A DNA stretch of 64,000 nt from Bacteroidales bacterium UBA4772 (GTDB lineage: Bacteria; Bacteroidota; Bacteroidia; Bacteroidales; VadinHA17), in NCBI GenBank assembly GCA_002403305.1, contig DHHM01000002.1:25404-89403 (forward strand), written 5' to 3'. The position numbers and the translations under genes were made by a program. Below, one piece after another: positions 1-9,777 of the stretch (position 1 is its first letter; every line of letters begins with the position of its first letter). Under the pieces are notes generated by a model. The model was not told where the DNA came from. It saw only the letters and a list, made by a program, of their open reading frames with translations, and ran no database searches.

Positions 1-3
1 TAT

Positions 4-252
4 TTACTTCTTCTTAAAGATCAGATTAAAGAGAAAAAGCATAATTATGGCACCTATGGCACCGGTAAGAATTGCGCCGATCCAGCCGCCACCAAGGGAT
101 ACGCCAAGCTTGCCAAGCAGCCAGAAACCAATCGGGCCGCCAATAACACCCACAATTATGTTGCCCAGAAGACCCAGGCCGCTGCCTTTGTAAATTATGC
201 TGCCAAGCCACCCTGCAGCAGCACCGATAAGAAGACTGACGATAATTTCCAT
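4..252 (-). CDS. GlsB/YeaQ/YmgE family small membrane protein
   Basis: An 82-residue protein made almost entirely of glycine-rich hydrophobic segments, with about three membrane helices and a short KKK tail. The pattern of a GAAAGWLGSIIYKG start, a central GNIIVGVIGGPIG and a terminal hydrophobic helix matches the GlsB/YeaQ/YmgE (transglycosylase-associated) family. These are inner-membrane proteins often linked to stress responses, with no proven enzymatic activity. The ATG start follows an A/T-rich stretch, typical of Bacteroidota start sites. It lies alone at the window edge, so its operon context downstream is not visible. The family assignment is firm; the biochemical role is unknown. 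Confidence 0.85.
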   Translation of the reverse strand: MEIIVSLLIGAAAGWLGSIIYKGSGLGLLGNIIVGVIGGPIGFWLLGKLGVSLGGGWIGAILTGAIGAIIMLFLFNLIFKKK

Positions 253-316
253 AACCGTATTTTTTAGTTTAATACTTCAGGAACCTACAAGTTACAATAT
301 AATCCGGTACTGGCAA

Positions 317-2191
317 TTATTCCACCGGGTAAAATGGCATTTCCATCGGCAGATCTTCATTGCTGAGTATCCGGAAGAGCAACGGATCCCCGAGAATCTC
401 CCTCACATCAGCAGGACGGCCGTCAAGCAGTACCTGCCTGTTCATGAGCCTGATGCCGTGGCTGTAATCGACGTACCACCATACATGACCGCTGTAAACG
501 GGCTGGATGTGACTGCCGTCAGGCCTGTGCCAGCCATATATCACCACCCTGTCAGTCTGTTCCGCAATCCTCGATGAAATAATCACATCCTTCTTGATAC
601 CCGCAACCAGCTGCCCATGCCTGCCGCCCGCCTCTGCCATCTGCTTTTCGATCTGCGCATTGTGCTCTGCAAATTTCGTCACCAGCTCATTAGCATTGCC
701 AACTGGCTTGTAGAAGAAAGGATCAAGCTTCACATCTGCATGCGACCAGATATGATCACTCAGCTTTGCCGTCAGGAGTGAAGCTCCGAACAGGTCAGCC
801 AGCCGCTGCGCGGTGCGGGGATTCATCGGTATACGGCAGAAGTCGTCATCACTGCCTATGGCCAGATAGTCGGGCATAACCTCATACTCAAGGGTATGCC
901 TCCTGCCTTCAGCATCATCAAATTCACCCCTCAGGGTCACCGTCTGCCTGAGAAATCGCGGGATATTGCCAGCGGCTGCCGCCCTGAATATCTCTTCCTC
1001 ACGTTCGGCCAGCGGCAGATCCGATATCCGTGCCATGAAGGCTGACCCCGTCTCGGCACCCGGGTCACGCGCAGGGATGTTCAGCCTGCGTACCGGAATG
1101 ACCAGCGTGTCGGATATGAATTCCGAATATGCCCTTTCTCCAAAATAACGGTAGTCTCGCTGCACATCCCGCGTTCCGCTCAGCATACTGTGTATGAACC
1201 CGTTGTACTCTACCTGCCTCGTATGATAGATCTTGCCACCCGGATTGGGTTTCATGACAATCTGGATATGCCTGTCGCGAGACGTATACCACACCAGAGA
1301 ATCCCTCCGTCGCTCTTTTAGCCGGAAAGGTCTGTCAAGATAATCCCTCATCATTCCGGTGCGGTACCACGTACCTCCTGTCGGTGACACCAGGGGTTTA
1401 CCGTTATAGATAACCACACTGTCATTGTATGCCAGTGTGCACAGGAACCTCTCCCCGCCTGACCGGAGCCATTGCGTCAGCTTCGGACCGTAAACCTCGT
1501 CCTCCCAGCCATAGTTGCTGTCCAGGAATGCAATGCGCGTCACTTCCCGGGGGATCTCAGAGTGTGCATCCAGATAACTGAAAATAAACCTGCCTCCCCC
1601 GCTGTGGCCATTGAGAACCAGTTCTGGCTTCCAGGGGGCAAATAACTCAGTGATGCGCTCAACAATCTCCTTCACCAGTTCACTGTAATCCGGCGTGGCA
1701 GCTTTCCACGCCGGCCAGCTCATGAGACTGTTCTCAACGTATGCCACAACCAGGGTCCGGTCTTTTATTACCCTTCTGAGGAATCTTGTCTGCGCTCCAA
1801 TATGTTGTATGTCGAAGTGCCAGTCGTCGCCCTGGTACAACCTCTTTCCGAAAGTCTGCTCTATGGTGTTGCCGTTCGGCAGGGCATAGAGGACAAGTAA
1901 TACCCGGTCGCCGACACCGAAACCTGAAACCGGGGCATTGATCAGTATTCGTGTCCCGGGAGGAGAGTCTTCTATCACCATCTGCTGCTCCCCGAACAGG
2001 CCGGATGGTTTAAAGCCTGGCAGGAACTGCGATTTTGCCGGCCGCCCGGAAAAAACCAGCAAAAAGAGCGTTGTTATCAGCCAGAACGGCAGGTGAAACC
2101 GGTAAGCACCCGGATCCCTGTTCTCATCCGGGGATGATGAAGATATTCCCCCTGAAATAAGGCTTTTCATGGGTTGGGTAATGGCGACCAT
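317..2191 (-). CDS. Alpha/beta-hydrolase-like membrane-anchored or secreted protein
   Basis: About 624 residues from the chosen ATG. A hydrophobic segment (PFWLITTLFLLVFSG) near the N-terminus looks like a signal peptide or anchor. Around residue 195 there is a GHSGGG nucleophile elbow (G-x-S-x-G) after a beta-strand-like ELVLN, the hallmark of alpha/beta hydrolases. A later FLDSNYG segment and conserved His/Asp residues could complete a triad, but I cannot assign them. The C-terminal half, rich in charged residues, matches no domain I recognise. The reading frame extends to a TTG at 2224. The ATG at 2191 is preferred because its upstream region is A/T rich, and an ATG at 2170 is also possible. 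Substrate unknown. Confidence 0.7.
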   Translation of the reverse strand: MVAITQPMKSLISGGISSSSPDENRDPGAYRFHLPFWLITTLFLLVFSGRPAKSQFLPGFKPSGLFGEQQMVIEDSPPGTRILINAPVSGFGVGDRVLLVLYALPNGNTIEQTFGKRLYQGDDWHFDIQHIGAQTRFLRRVIKDRTLVVAYVENSLMSWPAWKAATPDYSELVKEIVERITELFAPWKPELVLNGHSGGGRFIFSYLDAHSEIPREVTRIAFLDSNYGWEDEVYGPKLTQWLRSGGERFLCTLAYNDSVVIYNGKPLVSPTGGTWYRTGMMRDYLDRPFRLKERRRDSLVWYTSRDRHIQIVMKPNPGGKIYHTRQVEYNGFIHSMLSGTRDVQRDYRYFGERAYSEFISDTLVIPVRRLNIPARDPGAETGSAFMARISDLPLAEREEEIFRAAAAGNIPRFLRQTVTLRGEFDDAEGRRHTLEYEVMPDYLAIGSDDDFCRIPMNPRTAQRLADLFGASLLTAKLSDHIWSHADVKLDPFFYKPVGNANELVTKFAEHNAQIEKQMAEAGGRHGQLVAGIKKDVIISSRIAEQTDRVVIYGWHRPDGSHIQPVYSGHVWWYVDYSHGIRLMNRQVLLDGRPADVREILGDPLLFRILSNEDLPMEMPFYPVE

Positions 2192-2396
2192 AAACTTACA
2201 TAAAAACAGATGATTTTGATACAAGCCAATAAAGAATAAGGCGAACTCCGGGGTTTATGGTGAAAGTTAACCTGTTCATTACTATCACTGAACAGAAGAC
2301 CTTATTTATCAGTTAATCCTCTCTTCCCATTGAGGTTTTTCATAAGTAATTTTGTTATCTTGGTGGCTGAACCTGATCCGGTACATACGCTGACCC

Positions 2397-5300
2397 ATGA
2401 GTGAAGAGATCCTGCGGGCAATGATGGAGTTGTTCGCCCTGATAGTGAAGCAGGACGCCGGCATGCTGCAGAGCGAAAGGGATTACGTATCGGCCTTCCT
2501 TCAGAAACAGCTTACCCACCAAAGCGCAGATGAGTTCATGACTCTCTTTCTGGAGAACGCAGGCCCCATGGCCGGCACGGAGAGCAAAGCCTCAGCGGGC
2601 AGCTCCTCTGTCAGGGATTCGATCAGGATCTTCCATAACTGTACCAAGATCAACAAGACCCTGACCCAGGAGCAGAGGGTCATTGTTCTCATGCGCTGCT
2701 TTGAGCTTATCAGCACTGACAAGCAGTATACCCCGCAGCGCATGAATATCATCAACACCATCGCCGAGGTATTCAAAATATCACAGGAGGAGTTCACCGC
2801 CATCAGCCTGTTCGTCAGGGAAAATCAGCCGGAGGCCTTCAGTGACCCGTCAATGCTCGTGGTAAGCACAGGCCACCCATCCGAAACCGCAGACAAAGGT
2901 TCCTTTGTCGTTTTTCTGAAGATAGCCAGCGTCAATCTCTATTCCCTCCGCTGTTTCTGTTCCGGAACCACCCTCCTCAACGGACTGCCGATAGCATGCG
3001 GTAAGGTCTATACCTTTGCACCCGGGAGTTCTGTTCATACACCGCCGGCAACGATGCTGTACTACAGCGACATCACCTCACGGTTCATGGCAGACAAGAA
3101 CATACACCGCATTACCCTTGTTGCCGATCATCTGAACCACTGTTTCATCGATGGGACACCGGCCATCACTGACCTGAGCTTCTCCGCCAGGGAGGGTAGC
3201 CTCGTTGCAATCATGGGTGCCAGCGGCTCGGGTAAGACAACCCTTCTCAACCTGCTCACCGGTTTGATTAAGCCTGACTCCGGTGAGGTCAGAATAAACG
3301 GGATACCGATCACCGGCGGGGCAGAGAGACTCGACGGCGTTATGGGCTACGTGCCGCAGGATGACCTGCTGGTTGAGGAGCTCACCGTCTTTCAGAACCT
3401 GTGGTATGCTGCCGCCCTCTGCTTTGCAGGCCGGAGTGATGAGGAGATAACCGGAATTGTAAACAGTACGTTGCAGACGCTGGGACTCTTTGAAAAGAGA
3501 AACCTGAGGGTGGGATCACCGCTCAACAAAGTCATCAGCGGGGGACAGAGAAAGAGGCTGAACATAGCCCTCGAGCTCATCAGGGAACCCTCACTGCTTT
3601 TTCTCGATGAGCCTACCTCAGGACTCTCCTCCTCGGATTCCGGCAACGTGATGGACCTGCTCCACGATCTTACCCTGAGGGGCAAACTGGTGGTAACTGT
3701 CATTCACCAGCCTTCATCCGAGATCTTCAAGGGGTTTGACAATGTGCTCGTGCTAGACATGGAGGGGCATCTGGTCTTTTACGGCAACCCCCTCGAATCG
3801 ATAGTCCACTTCAAAACCCTTGAAGCACAGATTAACAGAGCGGCAGGTGAATGCCCGACATGCGGCAACGTTAATCCCCAAACTATCTTTGACATCCTCG
3901 AGACAAGGGTCGTCGATGAGTACGGAAGATTAACCGAGAAGAGGAAGGTCTCTCCCCCGGAATGGGCAAAAGCCTTCCGGGAGACATCACCGCCGAAGCC
4001 AATCCATGAGGAACACGAACCTCCTTATTCAGGCCTGCAGAGACCCGGATGGCTCAGGCAGATCTCGCTCTTCCTGATGCGCGACCTGAAAAGCAAGCTG
4101 GCCAACCGGCAGTACCTGATGCTCACTCTGCTGGAGGGGCCGGTACTGGGGCTCATCCTTTCATACATTATCAGGTATATTGCAGACCCGACGTCAGACA
4201 TCTATATCTTCAGGGAAAACGAGAACATCCCCGTCTATATCTTTATGAGCATCATCGTGGCTCTTTTCCTGGGCCTGACAATCAGTGCCGAAGAGATCTT
4301 CAGGGACAGGAAGATGCTCAGGCGCGAGCATTTTCTCCGTTTGAGCCGGAGCAGCTATCTGCTTAGCAAGATCTCTGTCCTCTCAATCATTTCGGCACTC
4401 CAGGCGTTCCTCTTCCTGGCGGTCGCCAATCCGATGCTCGGCATCAAAGGGCTGTTTTTCCCTTACTGGCTCACCCTCTTTTCAATTGCCCTCTGCGCAA
4501 ACATGATAGGGCTCAATATCTCCTCGGCTCTCAACTCGGCAATCTCAATCTACATAGTGATCCCCCTGCTGATGATCCCGATGATGATACTGAGCGGCGC
4601 TATGTTTCCCTTTGACAAGCTGAACAGGAACATCGCCCGCCCCGACAGGGTACCCCTGATCGCCGAGCTGATGCCCACCCGATGGAGCTATGAAGCCCTG
4701 ATGGTAAAACAGTTTACTGGTAATGAATACGGCAGAAGAGTCTATCCACTTAAGCAGCAGATGAGCATCTCGGACTTCAATGTCATCTACCGGATACCCA
4801 GGGTGCTTGATGCCCTCGATAAATCAATTGAAAACCTCAGGCAGCAGGGCCGCCCCGATCCGGAATTCAGTGAGCTGCGGCTGCTCAGGAATGAGATCGG
4901 AACAATATCCGCGTCAGGCATCGTCAGCCCGTTCGGAGCAACAGACTCAGTCACCCCGGAGCTCTTCACCGAAGAGCTGGGCAGCAGAATAAGAGAATGG
5001 ATCACAGGCGCCGACAGGGAATACAGAAGAGTGAGCCATATAGCAGACATGAGCCTCGACAACTATGTCAGCTCCAACAGGGAGGCACTTGACATACTGT
5101 ACAACAACTATCACAATGACAAGCTTGAAGACATCGTACGAAAAGTCTATGAGAGAAACAAGATGCTGGAGTTCAACGACAGACTCGTCCAGAACGCAGA
5201 CCTCATCTATCTTGAGCCTGTGCCCTCAGGAACACTCAGCATCAGGACACATTTCATGGCACCTGTGAAGAATTTCTTCGGAATCAGGGTAGATACCTTC

Positions 5301-5435
5301 ACATTCAATACTATGCTTGTGCTTTTTTCCGTTATAATACTATACGGACTCCTGTATTTTGAAGTGCTCAGACGGATTATCAGGTATTTTGAAAATCTCA
5401 GATTTCAAAAACGGGGAATGACCGGCATGCAATGA
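2397..5435 (+). CDS. ABC transporter, TerB-like domain fused to ABCG-type ATPase and permease
   Basis: A 1012-residue fusion. The first ~140 residues are helical and resemble a TerB-like (tellurite-resistance B) domain. A short beta-rich region follows. The ABC ATPase has Walker A GASGSGKTT near residue 273, signature ISGGQRKR near 380, Walker B LLFLDEPTSGL near 402 and an H-loop His in VIHQPSSE. A CPTCG pair lies near residue 485. Five or six membrane helices of an ABC2/ABCG-type permease span about 560-740, then a long soluble segment and a last helix near 980. ATPase and permease in one chain make this a half- or full-size exporter; the substrate is unknown. It leads a run with the lipoprotein at 5474 and the secreted protein at 6393. 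Confidence 0.9.
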   Translation: MSEEILRAMMELFALIVKQDAGMLQSERDYVSAFLQKQLTHQSADEFMTLFLENAGPMAGTESKASAGSSSVRDSIRIFHNCTKINKTLTQEQRVIVLMRCFELISTDKQYTPQRMNIINTIAEVFKISQEEFTAISLFVRENQPEAFSDPSMLVVSTGHPSETADKGSFVVFLKIASVNLYSLRCFCSGTTLLNGLPIACGKVYTFAPGSSVHTPPATMLYYSDITSRFMADKNIHRITLVADHLNHCFIDGTPAITDLSFSAREGSLVAIMGASGSGKTTLLNLLTGLIKPDSGEVRINGIPITGGAERLDGVMGYVPQDDLLVEELTVFQNLWYAAALCFAGRSDEEITGIVNSTLQTLGLFEKRNLRVGSPLNKVISGGQRKRLNIALELIREPSLLFLDEPTSGLSSSDSGNVMDLLHDLTLRGKLVVTVIHQPSSEIFKGFDNVLVLDMEGHLVFYGNPLESIVHFKTLEAQINRAAGECPTCGNVNPQTIFDILETRVVDEYGRLTEKRKVSPPEWAKAFRETSPPKPIHEEHEPPYSGLQRPGWLRQISLFLMRDLKSKLANRQYLMLTLLEGPVLGLILSYIIRYIADPTSDIYIFRENENIPVYIFMSIIVALFLGLTISAEEIFRDRKMLRREHFLRLSRSSYLLSKISVLSIISALQAFLFLAVANPMLGIKGLFFPYWLTLFSIALCANMIGLNISSALNSAISIYIVIPLLMIPMMILSGAMFPFDKLNRNIARPDRVPLIAELMPTRWSYEALMVKQFTGNEYGRRVYPLKQQMSISDFNVIYRIPRVLDALDKSIENLRQQGRPDPEFSELRLLRNEIGTISASGIVSPFGATDSVTPELFTEELGSRIREWITGADREYRRVSHIADMSLDNYVSSNREALDILYNNYHNDKLEDIVRKVYERNKMLEFNDRLVQNADLIYLEPVPSGTLSIRTHFMAPVKNFFGIRVDTFTFNTMLVLFSVIILYGLLYFEVLRRIIRYFENLRFQKRGMTGMQ

Positions 5436-5473
5436 CCATTTTTCTTAAATTTGTACATTAACACAACCGCCTG

Positions 5474-6391
5474 ATGACAGGAAAAATCTCAAAACTGGCC
5501 GCTATCATCCTGTTGATCCTGGCATACTCATGCGGGAACAGCAGCACAAAGCAAGGCAGCCTGGGCTTTCCCATCGCTGATTCGGTGCCTGCAGGAGAGG
5601 CCGAGAAGCTTAGTGATGAAGCAATTGCAGATATAGTTCAGAACATTGCATCACCAGTTGAGATAGCAGCAATAATGCAGTCGATGCAGGTTCCCTTTAC
5701 GGCTGAGTACCTTGCTCCCACACAGGGCTCCGACCGGCTTACCACTAACTTTCAGAAAGCAGTGATGCTTGGCATATACGGGGCTGACCTGGGTTATCTC
5801 AACATCTATGAGAAGACCGGTAACTCCGTCGACCTGCTCTCAACAATAAAACGAATGGCTGACGGTCTTCGCGTTGGGCAGTTCCTCGATTTTGAAACCC
5901 TGAAGAGGCTTTCGGTGAGCAAGTCAAACCTTGACTCCCTCCTCTTCCTCTCGGTTAATTCATATAACAAGATAGACGAATACCTGCGTGAGAGTAACCG
6001 CGGTTCTGTATCTGCCCTTATGATCGCAGGCGTATGGATTGAGGGTCAGTACCTTGCGACGCAGGTTACCTGCACCCATCCTGACAGGGTGCTGAGAGAC
6101 CGCGTAGGTGAACAGAAGATCATCCTGGGCGATCTGCTCATGCTCCTGCGACCCTACCGTGACAGCAGCGGTGATTATTCGTCGCTCTACAACATGATGG
6201 AAGAGATCAGCAATGCATATCGCGATGTGCGCATAACTTACAAGCTTGGAGAACCGGAAACGGTTGAAGAAGACGGACGGCTGGTGATGATACAGCATGA
6301 GGAGAGCATCGTTGATATGACTGATGACCAGCTTGAAGAGATTGCCGCTATTTCAGAAAATGTGAGAAACAAATTAATATCAGGAGGATAA
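5474..6391 (+). CDS. Predicted lipoprotein of unknown function
   Basis: A 305-residue protein with an N-terminal hydrophobic stretch ending in LAYSC followed by GN, a plausible lipobox, so the mature protein should be lipid-anchored at Cys20. The rest is predicted mostly helical, with conserved-looking blocks (TTNFQKAVMLGIYGADLGY, LRVGQFLDF) and an acidic C-terminus. No enzymatic motif is recognised. It starts 38 bp after the TerB-ABC gene and ends one base before the next gene, so the three probably form one transcript. An accessory role for the transporter is inference from position only. Confidence 0.8.
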   Translation: MTGKISKLAAIILLILAYSCGNSSTKQGSLGFPIADSVPAGEAEKLSDEAIADIVQNIASPVEIAAIMQSMQVPFTAEYLAPTQGSDRLTTNFQKAVMLGIYGADLGYLNIYEKTGNSVDLLSTIKRMADGLRVGQFLDFETLKRLSVSKSNLDSLLFLSVNSYNKIDEYLRESNRGSVSALMIAGVWIEGQYLATQVTCTHPDRVLRDRVGEQKIILGDLLMLLRPYRDSSGDYSSLYNMMEEISNAYRDVRITYKLGEPETVEEDGRLVMIQHEESIVDMTDDQLEEIAAISENVRNKLISGG

Positions 6392-6392
6392 G

Positions 6393-6833
6393 ATGAGATA
6401 CAGATTTGTCATTTTATCTGCCGCACTGCTCCTCCTGTCGGCCCTGGCATCAGGCCAGCCTGCCACCGATGACCTCGTTTCCAGATGTGTCCTCGGCGCC
6501 GGAGACAACACCACTTACCTGAAGGATTTCCGGGTACAGCTGCCGGAAGCAGCCCCGGATGCTGCAACGCCGGTCTACAAGGCAAACATGTACCTGATGA
6601 AGAATATGAAATACAGATTCTCCATCTGTGATGCCCCCGAATCAAAGGGAGAGCTGGTCGTTGCCATCCATGACCAGGGGAGAGAGCTTATCTCTTCATA
6701 CAGCAAAGGTACCGGGAAGAGATACCCGTCCGTGGACTTCTTCTGCAACAAGACCGGACTATATACACTCTGGTATAGTTTCCGTGACGGAAAGCAGGGC
6801 TCAGGAGTGGGCGTGGTTTGTATGATCAGGTGA
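6393..6833 (+). CDS. Small secreted protein of unknown function
   Basis: A 146-residue protein with a clear signal peptide (hydrophobic ILSAALLLLSALASG, likely cleavage after the alanine/glycine-rich end). The mature part is predicted beta-rich and has four cysteines (SRCVLG, SICDAP, FFCNKT, VVCMIR) that could form disulfides. It follows the lipoprotein stop by one base, with a GGAGG-like sequence just before its ATG. Its stop abuts the convergent DUF6427 gene at 6834 with no spacer. Product unknown; exported or periplasmic location is likely. Confidence 0.75.
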   Translation: MRYRFVILSAALLLLSALASGQPATDDLVSRCVLGAGDNTTYLKDFRVQLPEAAPDAATPVYKANMYLMKNMKYRFSICDAPESKGELVVAIHDQGRELISSYSKGTGKRYPSVDFFCNKTGLYTLWYSFRDGKQGSGVGVVCMIR

Positions 6834-7820
6834 TCAGAAGGGCCATACCCGCGATACCGCAATCATTATTGCCATCAGCCAGAACAGGATCTCCGCCGAG
6901 ACGAGATTACGTGTAAAGGCCAGGTAATTGGCCATAATGAAAGCCACAGGTATTGCCGTCACCGCATTCATCTCCACAGATACGGAAGGCATAAATATGT
7001 GTGCTGCCACGCAGATGAACATCATCCACAGCAGCAACTCGAAGGTCTTTCGCGACCTGATTTTCTTCGTGGGCATCTCTCCGGCCAGGGATACCAGCGC
7101 AGGCAGAAAATTCAGTCCGGTCACCACGAGCAATATGACCATGGTGCGTGAAATGTATACCGGAAGCATCTCATCGAAGAGATTATGCCTGACTATCCCG
7201 GTGAGTTCAGCCACACTGCCTCCGGTCACGTACCATACTGCATAGAGTACCAGCCACGGCAGAAGCGCTCCCGCGAGGGCAATGGCCATCTCCCTGAGGT
7301 CCGGACTCCGCAGTATCAGTGCCCCGATGAAGACGAGCAGGATAAACCATACCGCGCCTGCATAGAACATGCTCCCTGCCGAGATCAGCAGGGCGGCATC
7401 GAAGAAATTAAATGCCAGCCCGTTCACACGGTAGGCCGATATCATCCTCCACAGTCCGATCATCACCAGCAGTGCTGCCGGAAGAGTCGGGTTGAGAACC
7501 ATCTCTCCGGGGAAAAGTGAATAGAGAATGATGTATATCAGGGCCGGAAGATAGGTTCTGCGGGGGATAAAGAAAATTGCAATATTGAACCTGACCATGA
7601 CTATTGCCACGACCAGCATAAGGGCAAATGAGAGTATCACAGCCAGCAGCGGTATGGCCGACAGTGCTCCAGCGGTAAGGCTCCAGAGAGGCATGGGCGC
7701 ACCACCGGTAATGTCGGGCACCAGAGGAGGTGATATGAAGTGTTCGCTCCACAGGGCCAGGGTGATGAGCATAAGCAGTGTCACCGGAGCAATACCCGTC
7801 ACCCTGAAAAACCTGATCAT
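6834..7820 (-). CDS. DUF6427-like polytopic membrane protein
   Basis: A 328-residue protein with about nine hydrophobic helices, no long soluble domain, and an IRFFR start. Composition and length resemble the Bacteroidota-specific DUF6427 membrane family, often found next to purD and DUF2723/polysaccharide genes; the family name is from memory and moderate in certainty. Its ATG overlaps the purD stop by four bases (ATGA-type coupling), so it is very likely the last gene of the minus-strand operon. Function is not established. Confidence 0.75.
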   Translation of the reverse strand: MIRFFRVTGIAPVTLLMLITLALWSEHFISPPLVPDITGGAPMPLWSLTAGALSAIPLLAVILSFALMLVVAIVMVRFNIAIFFIPRRTYLPALIYIILYSLFPGEMVLNPTLPAALLVMIGLWRMISAYRVNGLAFNFFDAALLISAGSMFYAGAVWFILLVFIGALILRSPDLREMAIALAGALLPWLVLYAVWYVTGGSVAELTGIVRHNLFDEMLPVYISRTMVILLVVTGLNFLPALVSLAGEMPTKKIRSRKTFELLLWMMFICVAAHIFMPSVSVEMNAVTAIPVAFIMANYLAFTRNLVSAEILFWLMAIMIAVSRVWPF

Positions 7821-9100
7821 CTCTCTCTCTTTTTCAGGTCAAAGCCTATATCCTTCCTGTAATTTACTCCCTCGAACAGTATCCCGGAGACAGTGCGGTA
7901 GCTCTTTTCCAGCGCCTCCTCCATTGTTTCTCCCAGTGATGTTACTGACAGCACTCTCCCGCCTGAAGTCATAATTCTGCCGCCTTGCTCAGCGGTTCCT
8001 GCATGAAACAGAGTGCTACCCGCCACACTGTCGAGGCCTGTTATCTCAAAGCCCTTGTTGTAAGCATCAGGATAGCCTCCTGATACCAGCATGACGGTTG
8101 CGGCACTATCAGGGGAGGTCACCAGGATGCGACTGTCAAGATCTCTGAGGGCCACACCCTCAAGCATGTCGTACAGATCACTCTCTATGCGCGGCAGTAT
8201 CACCTCGCTTTCAGGGTCTCCCAGCCTGGCGTTGTATTCAATTACATACGGTTCACCGCCGACGTTCATCAGCCCGAAGAAGATAAAACCGCGATACTCT
8301 ATACCTTCATTACGCAACCCCTCAACGGTAGGCCTGATGACCTTATCTTCCACCTTGCTCATGAATTCCGGAGTGGCAAACGGCACCGGGGATACGGCTC
8401 CCATCCCTCCGGTATTCTTTCCGGTGTCACCCTCTCCTATTCGTTTATAGTCCTTGGCCTCAGGCAGCAACCTGTACGAGATGCCGTCAGTGACAATGAA
8501 TGCCGACATCTCTATACCGGCCAGGTACTGTTCGATGACTACCTTGCTGCCTGCCTTTCCGAAACGGCCACCGAGCATCGCTTTCAGTTCACGTACCGCT
8601 TCATCGTGGTCATTGATGATCAGCACTCCCTTGCCTGCCGCCAGCCCGTCAGCCTTGAGCACATAGGGAGGAGAGAGGGTAAGCATGAAACGTACGGCAT
8701 CACCAGCGGTCTCTGCAGTGAAGGTCTCATAGGCAGCAGTGGGTATCCCGTGCCTCTTCATAAATCCCTTGGCAAAGTCCTTGCTTCCTTCAAGCCTCGC
8801 CCCACTGCGTCCCGGGCCTATCACCGCCACAGATGACAGCTCCGCGTCTGCCTCAAGATAATCGGTAATGCCTTCCACCAGCGGTGCCTCCGGACCCACA
8901 ACCACCATGCCGATGTTGTGTTCGAGTATTGCCGACCGAACGGCAGGGAAATCAAGAGGATCAACCGGCAGGTTTACTCCCACCATTGCAGTACCGGGAT
9001 TACCCGGCGCAGTGAATAGCTTCAGTGGCCTGCTGCTCTGAGACAGTTTCCATGCCAGAGCATGCTCACGCCCCCCTGATCCAAGAATAAGTATATTCAT
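7817..9100 (-). CDS. purD: Phosphoribosylamine--glycine ligase
   Basis: A 427-residue enzyme that joins phosphoribosylamine and glycine using ATP in step two of purine synthesis. The start MNILILGSGGREHALAWKL is the classic GARS N-terminal domain. ATP-grasp features follow: KADGLAAGKGVLI, EQYLAGIEMSAF, the TGGMGAVSP loop and YNARLGDPE. The C-terminal GARS domain holds the SGGYPDAYNKG block. Length is that of a single-domain bacterial PurD. It lies between the polysaccharide deacetylase (51 bp gap) and DUF6427 (overlap). A guanine deaminase at the head of the same strand run gives the operon a partial purine theme. Confidence 0.97.
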   Translation of the reverse strand: MNILILGSGGREHALAWKLSQSSRPLKLFTAPGNPGTAMVGVNLPVDPLDFPAVRSAILEHNIGMVVVGPEAPLVEGITDYLEADAELSSVAVIGPGRSGARLEGSKDFAKGFMKRHGIPTAAYETFTAETAGDAVRFMLTLSPPYVLKADGLAAGKGVLIINDHDEAVRELKAMLGGRFGKAGSKVVIEQYLAGIEMSAFIVTDGISYRLLPEAKDYKRIGEGDTGKNTGGMGAVSPVPFATPEFMSKVEDKVIRPTVEGLRNEGIEYRGFIFFGLMNVGGEPYVIEYNARLGDPESEVILPRIESDLYDMLEGVALRDLDSRILVTSPDSAATVMLVSGGYPDAYNKGFEITGLDSVAGSTLFHAGTAEQGGRIMTSGGRVLSVTSLGETMEEALEKSYRTVSGILFEGVNYRKDIGFDLKKRER

Positions 9101-9150
9101 TAAATTATGTTCATTCCCTTTTCAAAAATAACACTTAGCCTGTAAATAAC

Positions 9151-9777
9151 TCAGACAGCCGGCGAATAATCGTCCGGCAGCATAAAACTATACCCCTGCC
9201 GCAGCGCCTCCGTGATGAACCTGTCAAGGTAAAGGAGTGCGGAGGAGGAGGCTGTGTCATGTAAAACGATCAGAGAGCCGGGCCTCAGCCTCTGCATCAG
9301 GATACGGCTTGAAGCATCAGGAGACAGGCTGCTGTCAAAGTCGTATGGCATCAGATCCCAGAAGACGATCCGCATGCTCCTCTCCAGTATTCTGTATTGC
9401 CGTACCCTTATCCTGCCATAGGGAGGCCTGAAGAGATTGCTGCAGGTGATATCCCTGCCCCTGAGAACATCGGAACAGTATTCCCTTACCGGTGTTTTCA
9501 ATCCGTTCAGATGGCTGTAGCCGTGATTGCCTGTTGCATGACCTGAGGTTACTATACGTGCAAAGAGACCGGGCAGCGCCTGTACCTTCCTGCCGGTGCA
9601 GAAGAAGGTGGCCCTCACACCGTGCCTGTCGAGTATGTCCAGCACCCGGGGAGTTGATTCGGGGTCAGGCCCGTCGTCAAAGGTAAGGCATATCCTCCTG
9701 CCCGTCCCGCCGATCCTGTAGATGGCATCAGGGTAGATGACTGCTGCCGGAAAGGGCCTGCCGTAGTTCCTGATCAT
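9151..9777 (-). CDS. Polysaccharide deacetylase (NodB homology) family protein
   Basis: A 208-residue single-domain carbohydrate esterase 4 protein that removes acetyl groups from N-acetylated sugars. Visible motifs: LTFDDGPDP (motif 1, catalytic Asp and metal Asp), GNHGYSH (motif 2, metal His pair), RPPYGR (motif 3), a FWDLMPYDFD segment and LIVLHDT (motif 5 His). There is no signal peptide, so it may be cytoplasmic or membrane-peripheral. Its ATG overlaps the DUF2723 stop by four bases, which suggests translational coupling and a shared envelope-glycan job. Exact substrate unknown. Confidence 0.92.
   Translation of the reverse strand: MIRNYGRPFPAAVIYPDAIYRIGGTGRRICLTFDDGPDPESTPRVLDILDRHGVRATFFCTGRKVQALPGLFARIVTSGHATGNHGYSHLNGLKTPVREYCSDVLRGRDITCSNLFRPPYGRIRVRQYRILERSMRIVFWDLMPYDFDSSLSPDASSRILMQRLRPGSLIVLHDTASSSALLYLDRFITEALRQGYSFMLPDDYSPAV

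Noticed and set aside
2222..2224. TTG start of the alpha/beta-hydrolase-like gene
   Set aside because: A weaker codon with extra residues before the hydrophobic segment. The ATG at 2191 has an A/T-rich upstream region and is preferred.
4049..4366. 105-codon plus-strand frame inside the ABC gene
   Set aside because: Alternative frame of a well-supported coding region with no family similarity recognised.
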